Below are positions 22,601 to 34,900 of a stretch of DNA of 64,000 bases, piece after piece. The stretch comes from Litomosoides sigmodontis (Eukaryota > Nematoda > Chromadorea > Rhabditida > Onchocercidae), in assembly GCA_963070105.1 (NCBI GenBank), contig OY718804.1, forward strand, positions 4,549,317 through 4,613,316, given 5' to 3'. The notes below the pieces were generated by a model that had not been told where the DNA came from, did no database searches, and was given only the letters and a program-made list of their open reading frames with translations. Each line of letters starts with the position of its first letter. Within the stretch, counting starts at the first letter, position 1. A program made the translations under genes and the position numbers.

Positions 22601-25600
22601 TGAGTAACACATACACACATAATAAATAATAATAATAATAATAGATTGGGAGAAGATGTTGAACCTTGAATACTTCGAATTCCATTTTAATAATAACTTA
22701 ATTCAACGATAAGTTGTAGCCCATTATGTGGACAGTTCAACGTCCGCTTGGCTATAATTGATCGGAAATGTCCAATCTGTTGGCTAATTTTATTTCATTC
22801 AACGATTTTCTGAAAATTTTGGACATTGCTGGTTTATGAATGCTATTATTTCTTGTAACAATTTGTTCTGTTTTTTTTTCTCTTTTAAAATATGAAGATT
22901 TAAAGTTTGATTTTTCTGATTAGACGACAACATCACATCATTTCACTTTATCGCACTTAATTTCGAATTAATTGATGAATGCGGGTAATTTTATTGCAAC
23001 TTACTGCAACACTTTCGACGATAATTTATTTCAGCTATTTTTTTGTGCTTCTCCTAGTGGTCTAGCACGTACGGCCCCCTTTAGCTACGTTCGCATTTTG
23101 ACGCTACTCAAACACTGTGACACAAATGATTCCTATTTTCAGAGATACGTGACATCTGATTTCCATTATTTATGATTTCATCATTCCCAACCCTTCTTAA
23201 AATCTAATCTTAACCTGTTCAGTTAAACTTAGCAAATGTATTCTTTCAAAAAAAAAGAAGAAAAAATTCCAAAAGAATTAAATGAAAATAATTAATGTAA
23301 GAGTAATATTTTGGTGTGGAAAATTAAAAAATTTTTCATTTCAATTGTTTTCCTTTTAAACAAACAAATTAAAAAAATGCTGAAAAAACAAAATAAAGCG
23401 CAAATGTTCTATTTGCTGGTCGCTCGTATTCACCAATAGGATAATCTAATTTTAAGCAAAGAAACAGTCCTTTTTCGTCCGCAAATAAGTAAGTTTGGAT
23501 ATAAAAAAAAATTAATCATTCCTTTCTTCATTACAATACAGCACAACACATTCATATAAGTCAAGGTCAACGTAGCAAATTTTTTCCCATTCACTCACAA
23601 ATGTTTGTGCTTTGAAAAAATTTTTTTCCGCTCCTTTTTTCCGCCACATCCAATTCCGCCATTACGACTGGTACTATCGTTCAGTAATTTATCATTTTAC
23701 ATTTAGGCATAAAATATGCAGCAAAAATTTCCCTATTTCTCAACGAGTTGAAACGACTTAGCTAATTTCATAAAAATTTTTTTGCTAATTTCAAAAAATT
23801 TGCGGAAAAAAGAAGACAACAGAAAAGCGGCAACAACAACAGCAAACGTAGTGATAGTGTGAGGTTGTTGGTGATTGGTTGGGTTAGTATTAAATGTGGG
23901 AAGCTTTAGTTGATGAATAAATTTGAATGCATAAATTAGTTTTTAAAATTTTTGCTTCATTTTCTTCCATTTGCTTTAATTGGTGAAAAAAGCATGCAAG
24001 ATGAATTGACAATGATGATGATGATGATGTTTCATTAATTAATGCAATTAATTCAAGCTATGCGAAATGAATAACTTTTTTAGAGATAATTTTTGTTTGC
24101 AATTATCAAATGTGAAACACCAAAATTTCCTCAAAGCCTGTTGCGCATTTCTAAACTTATTATTTCCTTTTTGAAATTTCAACTGTTTCTCGTTGTTCTT
24201 TAATATTTTTTAATTTTGATCCTTTTTTTTGTAATTTTTCGTTTTCGCCGATTTTTTGCAACCTGTCCACCGAACAGCGAGTGATAGTAATGCGCTGCAC
24301 TAATTCGCCTTCGATTAATTTCATAATTTTGATTATTTTGACCAAAAATCTCCGCTTCGTTCTTCTAATCCAATCACTTTGATCAGTTTGATGAAATTTT
24401 TTGCCTTCCTTTGCTCCTAAAATTTACTTCAATCGCATTTTTCTTTTGTCATAATTTGTATTAAATATGAAATTTTCAACCGTCTGCATCCACCAGAAAG
24501 AAGAAAAGAATTCTAAAACTCATTCTTAAACTGAAACTGGATGAAATTTTGTGTAATGGAATTAAATTCCTTTTCAGCAATTTATAGAAATGATACATTT
24601 AATATCCATCATATCAGACAGTAATTGCTTTATGATCTTTTAAAAACAATTCACATTCGCTTCTAATTTTATTAAATATTTGGAGTGAATTTTTTCACCT
24701 AATTTTACTATCTGCGCCTATTCACTTATACTTACAAAAGCTATTGCTTACTCACTTTGCATAAATTTACAAGTGTCTTTTTTTTGTTCCAGAAAAAGGA
24801 GCTATGAAATTTGATACTTTGAAATATTAATTTGTCTATCATTTCATGTGTTAATTGCTTATCAAATTTCCTCTTAATAATCCACTAACTTCAAATGTAA
24901 ATATGTCATACTTCGTAATTAATGTAAAATGTAACGATATGAATAATTTGTTTGTTTATTGCTTAAAACGACTAATTTCGAATCTTCAGAATCCACCAAG
25001 CAAAAAACTCAAGTAGTATATTTTGAAATACTTAAAAAGATTTCTGTGGTTTTAAATGAAAGAGATAAAAATTACTTACTTCTTAAGCAATGCATTAATT
25101 GCACCTTTGCGAAAGGAATTTAGACAGTAAATTCTCTCCCTCGAACAATGTAAATTGCACTAAAAGAAAATGCAATTCAAAGTATTGCAAAAAAAAAAGT
25201 AAATTTTTTGCAAAAAAAAGTTTTTTTGTTGGTAATTTTTCAAAACAATTAGAATTTCAGTAGCAATGACATAAGTTATTTCATTCGTTAATTAATTCAT
25301 CAAACGATTACCATTAAAATTGCACTCTTTCTTTCTTTTGACTTTGACACATTTCAATGGAAGAATTGCTGTTGAACTTTTTCGGTTCCACTTTGTAGCA
25401 CAAATGAATTTTTCCCTTTCAATCGTCAGAGATGATCATTTTTCCTTTCCATTTCATATCATTTTTAAATTTCTACAAATTTTTGCACCACAACTACCTA
25501 CCTGTATTTCAATCACTTCTCCATTTTCAGACTAATTTCATCATTTTCATTTAGCGCAATGCATAATTGTAATGACAAATTTTGCTCTTATAAGAAGTAA

Positions 25601-26060
25601 CATTACAATAGCCCAAATCGATGCTATCATACTGTGCAACTGCGCCAAACGATGCGAAATATTGCTGTACAGTATTTCTTTACTTAATATTTTAATAAAG
25701 TTAACTGAAATAAAAGTTTAGCTCATTATCACCAATGCTAGGATGAAGAAACCTTAAACGACACTCTTGGAAATTTTATGAAAGTGACGAACATTTAACT
25801 ATTATGATCAAAGGAAATTACCTAGCATTAAGTGACTTATTTCCGTTGTATTATTATTAATTAATTAACATTTGAAATATTCGCTCCACTGCACTGATAC
25901 GCTAGCATTAGAAGTGATAACTTTACAGTTGATATTTGGAACTAATGAATTTCTTATTTCTCTTTGAATTTTTTTTCCATCCCTAATTTTATAACAATCG
26001 TCATAGCTCACGAAGCAGTAGGAGGGATGAGTGAAATTTTGGTCAGTTAAATATTTTCTT
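19636..26060. other. gene-poor AT-rich intergenic region
   Basis: About 6.4 kb of strongly AT-rich DNA with homopolymer runs, an AAT repeat at 22621-22644 and a three-copy direct repeat at about 21327-21406. Every open frame is short, without a recognisable domain or a convincing splice-site pair. It presumably holds distal regulatory DNA of the LMO7-like gene. Confidence 0.5.
21327..21406. repeat. three direct copies of a CACTAAACGTACGC-like word
   Basis: CACTAAACGTACGC occurs at about 21327 and 21363, and CACTAAACTTACGC at about 21388. Spacing is about 36 and 25 bp, and similar TCAT/ATTCG words fall between. The copies are not regular enough for a CRISPR-type array. They may be a binding-site cluster or a decayed minisatellite. 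Confidence 0.6.
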
Positions 26061-26064
26061 CCAG
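26055..26064 (+). promoter_or_regulatory. splice acceptor just upstream of the LMO7-like start, probable trans-splice site
   Basis: TTTTCTTCCAG ends at 26064, only 10 nt before the ATG at 26075. No upstream coding exon is visible. Such acceptors 5-20 nt before a start codon are typical of nematode SL trans-splicing. A normal 5' UTR intron is the alternative. Confidence 0.5.
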
Positions 26065-26074
26065 AGAGGAAAAC

Positions 26075-27285
26075 ATGACGGTCGTAAAGTATTCCTACAG
26101 TAGCGATGAACTGGAATTTTTCTTGGATATGGCAATGAATGAATCGCAACGATGGCTTGAAGTATTTTTTTTAATTTTAAAAATTGACTATTTTAAAATT
26201 GCAAAATTTCTCTTTGTTTTGGTAGAGAAATGCTATGCTTGCTATTTTTTTTCAGGTAGCTTGTCGTGAATTGTTCATTGATAGAGATGACTTCATCTAT
26301 TCGCTACGCTATGGAACGCACTTGCGCAAGTAATAATTGCCCAAATTGTTACTCACGCAATTACGCAACAATTAAATGAAATAATTATCATTTGAATTTT
26401 CAATTAAATAAAGAAAATCGGTAGAAGTAGACAATTCATTAGTTAAGTTAGCTGCATTGCAATTATCTTTTCACGTGTGATCGTATATGACTGCAATCAG
26501 TTCTTTCTACGATCATTCCGACCACGGATTGCAAAGTAACACTAATTACAACATGCGCATGCTGCAAAGTTCATATGATGCACAGTATTCAATCATTTAT
26601 ATGAAATGGAAAAAAGCCGCTACTGTATGCAGTATGCGAGTACGATTAATTACTGTACTTGTTTGTACGGATTCTCAAACACTCAAATAACTGAAGTGCA
26701 GAAATAATAGTGATAATTTTAGAATAGTGAATAAAATAATACCAAACTGTTTTGATCTGTCACGTTATCATCACAGAAAAGTTACGGGAACAACGCGTGA
26801 AATACTTGCGAAAGCAAACGTACCGTATACTGAATTCGAGCAATACATCGATGATGAGGTATTTATTGCGCATCATTTTTACTTTCAATTTTTTGTGGAA
26901 TTCTTTCAGTTAGTTTGCAACATATTATTTTCACTTTTAAAATGAAACAACATGTGAAATGCTTTTATTATAAAAAAGGATGAAAGGAATTAAAATACAA
27001 TTTTCCAGGATTGGATATCGCAATTTCTATTAATCTGTGTATATCGATTGCGCATTCCACGTCATTTACTTTTCTTACGTGAAGATATGGAACAGTTTGA
27101 GCGTTTTGAAAAGCCATACAAAGTATTCATTAAGGAGCAGTATGTTTTTATCTTCGTTTTAAATAGGAAATTCACGTGCAAGCATATTTTTAGACTTTCG
27201 TCTTGTTTCACTTAAATGTTATGGAGCAGTATTGTTCGTTTCTCTCAACTTCAAGTCACCCTCCTCTCACTTTTTCTAGTCAATC

Positions 27286-27317
<32 letters not shown>

Positions 27318-28858
27318 TTCTCCCTTTCTTCATTTGATGAATTGTGCTAAAAGAAGAAGTTACTTTTAGCGTGATAAACTGTTAAAGGAAAAATTCAAAT
27401 TTCAATTTCATAATTTCTTTTTACAAAAATAAAAGCAAAAAAGCACTTCTGCGATCATCGCAAAATGCTGTCGTTCACTTATCATCTTTTTTCTCACGCG
27501 AATGCTGTAGAATGTACAGAATGAAACGAGCATATCACAGCATTACGTGCTAATTATTTATAGCACAAAATTTTTTCGCTAAATTAAAAACAATCACAGC
27601 CACTCTCTTTCGCAATTCACGTAAAGCAAAAATTGATTTCAATAGGTTGTAGCGAAGTAAACGGAAATTATAAAGATGAAAATTAAAAAAGTCTCCCTTT
27701 TTTTTCACTGCCATCCTTTCACGTTTATGTGTGTGGGCGTGTGTGTGGGTGTATGAATTACCAATTTAAATATAATAAATTTCGCCATAGCGACATTGAA
27801 GTGAGAGTGGGATAATACAAGCAGCGAGAGGAGGGAAAAGAAACTTCAATTGCGTGCATCATTGTTGGAGCAAACAGATGAAATATACGTTTACTATTTG
27901 AAATTTGTAATTTTAGTGTAATTAAAACTTTCTGTAAATGACGGCGAAGCGGCAAAAGCAGTGCAATAAAATTGCTAAAAAAAAAACATTTTATGCGATA
28001 ATTCACCTTGCATTAACGTCTCACTCACTCGTGCAGTACGTGAAAAATTCCGTAGGAAAATAATAGCAATTATAATTAGCATTGCTATTATTGCTTTTAT
28101 TTTGTTAAAATCAATAATAATGCAAAGTGTGTAATTAGAGAGAGAGGGCGAGAGAAAATCCCTCTTCTCATGCGGATATTTTTTATCTAATAGAGCGTGA
28201 AAGTTCGGAATTTGAAATTCAATTTGCTCCTTTCGCTTTCGAAATTTTTTTGCATAATTTTTTGTGTGATTTTTTTTTTCGCTGCAAAAATCGTTCTTGT
28301 TATTTCTAAAGTTTTAGAAAGTAACTGAGAACGATTATCGCTTGAATTTTGTTTTGCAAAATTATCTCAGACAGTCAGTGTGTTGCGCGAAGACAAGGAA
28401 AAAAAGAGGACTGAAATGCTGGAATGATAATAAAGTAATTGTTAAGAGATAATTTCGTGTGGAAAATTTGCCATCAGTGATAGCGACAGTCACAAGCAAA
28501 TGATAATAGCCGAGATTTCCTCTTATTGGGGGAAGGCTTACTTCTTCCTTGTCATGTCGAAGTTAATTGTAGTAGCTAATGAAGTGATCAATGATATCAT
28601 CCTTTGATCAATGAATGCCGCCCTCTAGTCTTATCAATAACAGTGATAAGGGAGAGGGAGAGGGAGAGGGAGAGGGAGAGGGAGAGGGAGAGGGAGAGGG
28701 AGAGGGAGAGGGAGAGGGAGAGGGAGAGGGAGAGGGAGAGGAAGAGGAAGAGGGAGAGGGAGAGAGAAAGAAAAATTTTGATGATAATGTGACCGAGATT
28801 TTTCATACGTTCAAAGTTATGCATTACATGCGGGGCGGATGAATCTTACACATACCAA

Positions 28859-28903
<45 letters not shown>

Positions 28904-31900
28904 GTATATAACAAACGCTTCTCATTGATCATCATCATCGTCATCACACGTAAGTGTGGAAGTTTGTTGATCAATGAGAGATGAACGGTTAGGATATGTG
29001 TGTGCGTGTGCGTGTGCGTGTGCGTGTGCGTGTGCGTGTGTGCGTGTGTGTGTGTCTGTTTTGAAATAACTTTTCATGAGTCTTCCATATCCTCCTCCCC
29101 CTCATCCTCATCCTCTTGTCATCAGTGCCATTATTATCATTATCATAATTGCCATTATTATTATTATTATTGTTATCGTCATCAGCTATGAAAGGAGAGC
29201 GATTCGAATTCGTTATTGTCAACTATATACGACAATTCAAATCAACTACCGCCTCTTCCCGTCCCCCTTGTGTGGTCACTCTTATATCCCGTCAATGACC
29301 ATCGTCATCACACGTGGCATTTTCAATTCATCTCTGCCAAACAAACTATGCAACACATCCCTTATCGCTTTCTTCTCTCTATCCATCATATATATCTTCC
29401 TCTCACTCTTGCTCACTTTTAACATATTAATTTAATTCCATTCCATTCCACTCCATTCAGTTCAATTCAATTCAATTCAAATCAAATTCAATTCCATTAA
29501 AAAGAATGCTTGGTTGCAATTTTAAATTATTTTTTGTTTTACTTTCTGTTCTTTTTGTTAGTTTCATTTATATATAACTGTTGATTATTATTCGCTTAAT
29601 TATTTTTTTATATATCTTTGTATTAAAAAATTTTCCTACTATGACGTATTCGAATTTAAAAAAGTATAATCAACATTTAAAACCTTCAAGAAATTTAAAA
29701 TTATCGAATGCATTTTGTCATTTATCATTTTTGATTCTGAGCTTTGCATTAACTTCACGCTTAACAAGTACACATGTGTTAATAAAATAAATTTCGCCCC
29801 AACATTTCTTCAACTTTTTTCTAAAAAAAAAAGGACTTTGTTCTTTGATTTTCAAACTTTTTACCACTTTTTAAATGAATTCAGAAATTCGAAAATTTCC
29901 ATTTCACTTATTCCCAAATTTTCCATTATTTCCACCACCTCATTTAAACAACAATTTGGAGTTTCACCTCTTTCTTCGATCGTTTCCTTTTTTTTCTTCT
30001 TTGTCTCGACCGTCTACTGATTGAAACTTTCCCGTTTGTTCCTTGTGGAATTTCATTTTACAGCCTATCCATTCATCCATTGTTCACCTCTGAAAGTACC
30101 ACATATACTTGACCTTAAACACCTGAAGGAAAGAGGAAAAAAAGGTCAACGCCGTTTACTACGTGTGAGCCTTACGCCATCCTTTTCCATTCGTTGATAA
30201 AAATCATTTTTTCTTGCAAATCTTCTTGTCATAGCAGTAATAACAAAATAACAAATGCCTTATCACATTGCTATCAACAATTTTCGCTTCATTTTCCATT
30301 TATTGCTTTTTATTAAAAAAAAATTGCCTAATAATTTCTTTTTATTAAATATTTATTTTAAATAATAGTTAGATTTTTGAAAATTTTGGCAGCATTTTTA
30401 TTTCATTTTACGGTTGGCACGAAGCAATTTTTTATGATAGCTTTATATTCAAATAATTAGTGCTTTACTACAAACTTATGAATTAATTGATTTTGATCAG
30501 GATTACCTAATTTAGTATAATTTCTAGGCTATTACCATTACTCGTTACTCTCCTGAATGCCCTCTTTTTACAAATTATAATAATTCTAATTATTAGCTTC
30601 TAGCTCTTTTAGTTCATTCCTACTAACAGGCTATAAATGTTTCGAGGAACCTTTAATTCATTATTTCATCAGCAAAAGCTTCTTTTTTTTCCCATATTTC
30701 TATTGCAAATTTCTTCCACATTTTGACTAATTTGAAAACTTAAACAAAATTTTAATAAAATTGAAAAAAAAAATTAACGGACTTGAAGGTAATTTCGATT
30801 CGATTTCTGCGAGTATAAATATCTAATGCAAAAATCATTCTTCGTTGATTCAATTTTTTTGCTTTATTTTTGACAAATACTTAGAGTTTCAAGCAAAACT
30901 TAACCAACAAATTATCCTATCAAATGCAAGAATTTAGATCAAAATTTTTAAAATTTAAACTGCAAAATAAGTGCTAAAAATGTAGGTTCAGGGAATTTCC
31001 CTTTGCATAATTTTGTGGATATTTTTTTGTTTGACGAAATTTATTTCTTTCGTGCCTATATAGCTGGAATTTCGATTTTGTTTCAATTCAATCATTTTAC
31101 CTCTGGCGGATTTCTGTTGAAAGAACAAATTTGATTCCAACGATTAGAGGGAGCGATGGAGCTGAAGCTTGCTATCCATCGCTCATCAGCTTATCACTAA
31201 TTGCTCTCAGTGAAATTATGATACTTTAATGTATTCAGAATGAGAAATCAAAAATGAATTTAATATATTTGAAAAAGAAAATCAAAGATAACCGATGTTT
31301 GAGTTATCGTTGAATAAATTAGCAATATGTGCATTTGCCTACTTTTCTTCTATTTCATTGAACAAATATTCATTTCGTATCCTTTTGATTAAATATTAAT
31401 TATAAGATACTTATTTTTTGGCTTAAGTTAGCTGAATGATCGCAGAGATAATTGCATTCCCCCTGAAAATAACATCAATAAATGTTGCTATAATTTAGAT
31501 CTTTGATTATTTCATTCGTTGATTTAATTTTTTAATGGCTAGAGATTTCCACTGATTGAATTCAATCATCGTTTGCAGGTTGACATCCGCCGCGGTAGAA
31601 AAGTATCCGAAATGCGAGAATTACGATAGCGTACGGATCCGAAGGGTACGTTTGGATAACTCTGAATTGTTTTGTTCGAATCACTTCTGAAAACAACCGG
31701 CGTATCTTTTCGAAAGATAAAATTTAATTTAATTTATTTTTTTTCACTCAAGCGATTGGATCAAAACATTCCTTTGAATTCTTATTTTTTACTTAAAAAT
31801 TATTTGCGAATTTTTGCTTGTTGTTTAAATTTTTGGAAGTGAAGTTAATTTTTATTAATTTGATGAATACATAGTGAAGAATTCTTCATCACCAAATAGC

Positions 31901-34900
31901 AATACCATTTTTTTCCACTTCTCACGTCCGTTTTAGCTCCTTTTTATTGTTTGAGTAAACAGAAATGAAATAGGAAAGCTCCTTTGAGTAATTCATTTCA
32001 TATTTCATTTCAGTTTTGTGCCACAATCTTTGCACTGTTTAATGCGTGCAATAGCATCGTACGTGTGCCACAGCTTGACTACACGGCGTTGGAACCGCTA
32101 ATTCAGTACCACTTATCCGTTTGTCGAAATCATCCAAATCCGTCGCTGCGAGCAATTCTTAGTCGACCGAACTTCGATTTGGTTCATCTTGTCTCATCGC
32201 TTGTTGAGCAAGTTTGGTAAACATTTTCCGCTCGAAACGCCCCCTCACTCTTTCACAACAAAAGCTATGCCACCTCACTCACTTATCTTACTGCAATTTA
32301 AATTTGAGGCGAAATTTGAGCAATTTTGTGACGTATTTATCATTCAGGGCAATCTTTTATTATTTTTGTCTTTTTTCATGATTGAATCATAACAGATACG
32401 ATCACAACCACTGCCCCATCCATCCCTTCCACTTGTGGTGTAACTGAAGGAAATTTCAGGAAATTTCCATCAATCAATTACCTAACATTGTCTCGCTGAG
32501 TTTTCAGTTAAAATTCAAATTAAGTAACTGTCAATAAAACAATTCATGCCTTCCACTAATATATCCATAAGATAGGAATGAGCGACAAACTAATAATTAA
32601 TAGAACATGTCGTTTATGGAGTTTTTTTTTTTCACACAGACACGTACGTGTGCACACTATCAATTATGATTCCCTCTTCCTCTAATTCACTGTAGAGATG
32701 CACACACGTACACTGACGGATGCATACGTATGCTATTAAGCGTAAGTCCATGGGGAACGATTAGCGTGTAGGTCTGTTTTAAGTTAGCAGTATGTTTTAC
32801 ATGTAATATGATTTATTTTGCCTATAAATCACTAAGCCTTAATTTACTTTTACCACTAGAAAGAATGATAGTAATTATAAATTAAAATATTTAAATTATT
32901 GCAAAAATATCACAGTTTACCATTATTGATTAGCCTTGAAATACAATTTTAATTTTAAAACACAATTTAAAACTTTTAATAAATTAATTTTCCGCGTGAA
33001 ATTCACAATTTTATTTGATTCATTTTAAGCATACAACATTTCTAGCAATAAAAGACAAGAAAAAAAACGCTATCCAATTTTCTTTCTTTTCATTCGAAAA
33101 AGGAGGGAAAAAAAGCATGCAAAAAAGTGGGGAAATTATTTTCATTTTTTATTTTATTTATTTTTTTTATTTTATTTTCATTTTTTATTTTATCTCTTTT
33201 GTACAAAATTCATTCCATTTACCAGCACAAAACAAATTATCGTCTTAAGTATCCTTACAGTTTTAACGATGAATTCGCCAATCGTACACAATTGAACACA
33301 ACAAGCAGTGACGAGGTTCGATCGTTTTTTTCTTGAAAAAAAAAATTTCTCTTCGATTATTTCTTTTATATCATTGGATGAGGCAAATTTCAGCTACCAT
33401 TTCGTACAGTCATTAATTTTCCTTTCTCAAACGAATTCTTATTGATTATTTGATTATGCTATTTCATTTCATGCAATTTGACGTAACGAATTCTCAAATT
33501 ACAATTAATATTACTGAAATACAGCCATTTTACTGCACTCGAATTGTTTCATCGATTTTGTCACATTTCACTTTGTTAGTAATAATTTCATGCTAACAAA
33601 CATTGTAGCATTTTCTATTTCATGCAAATCCCATGCCGTTTGAATTAAATTGAAATTTCTATTGAAAAATGAAATCGTTTTTTTCAAGCAAATCAAAACA
33701 TTTTTTATCAAGTAATTTTTTCAAATCTAAAACGAGGTATTATCTATGAATGAAATTTGTTTAAAGAATGGAACGGTACGGTGCATTACCGTGATGCTGT
33801 ACCGTAGTGCGTGGGAAATTTTATTTTCAAAAAAATTCTATTTCGTGGGAAATTTCGCAAGAAAAACCACTGCTTTTTTTTTATTTCGCATTTTACTCAG
33901 TGTTTGTTATTCCCTGTTGGCCATGAAGGATGATTTTTGGCTTAAAATTATTTCTGAAAGAATTAATTTTACTTGAATTCGTAATTCATCACAGATATAT
34001 GTGTGAAGACAAGCTGAACTCACCCATGAAAAAATCTGTTCCGCTTTTTTCTTCCTCTTAAAATATAAGCGATCGTTCGTTGTGTAAAATTTCCTGTCTT
34101 ATAGTTTGAAATGAATATGTCATGTCTGATAATTGTTTACCTTCTACTGCTCGCTATTGTTCACTTCGATATTTCTTTCCATTTATAACTCTTAGAAAAT
34201 ATTAAAAGCAAAAAAGAATAAATAAATTGGTCAATTGATTGGTCATTTAAAGAGCGTGAAAATTCTCCGATCTTTCATAGATCAGTTACTTCATAGATCA
34301 GTGAAATATGTTAATCAGTGTAAAACTGATTAGCATACTTTTTTTCCCGCTGTTAAATGAACTTATTTGCATAATAAATTGAAGAAACAATTCTAAGGAT
34401 TTTTTTCAGAAAAATTTACTTTCAGGGAGTGGTCACAATAATGGATTACAATTATACAGTAAAGAAGTATTTGGCCGATTTAAATAGCGAATATTCCACG
34501 GAAGAGCTGAGCAGGTTCCACTATTCCCTTTTTCTTTGTTGACTTTGACATTCTATTAAAGTTAATTCGCATCGCATAGCTTGTTTGGTTACAATTTTCG
34601 ATGAAACATTTGAACGTGAACTTTTCTCTTTCATTTGAAATGAGAAAATTTGCCTTTCTTTTGTGATTTGATTTTAAAATTTTTGTAGTAGCACTTTTTT
34701 TATTAAATTTATCATTTATCATACAGCAGCTATTCGGCCGGAACAACTGATAGTCGCAGTGGGCCATCCTACGTAAGTGAGCGCAGTACGGGAAGTGCAC
34801 GGTTAATTCCCACAAGACAACAACTCAAGCTCACATCACAGGTGCATTATTCCACTCTTCTAAATTTAAAATTAACTAAGTATTTCTGTTGGATAAATTA

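Noticed and set aside
28597..28842. Long open frames on both strands (Glu/Gly, Arg/Glu and Ser/Leu repeats)
   Set aside because: They are translations of the GGGAGA array; no start context, splice pattern or domain.
29076..30020. Long hydrophobic frames (Ile/Phe/Ser-rich)
   Set aside because: They lie in a T-rich intron and arise from low-complexity sequence.
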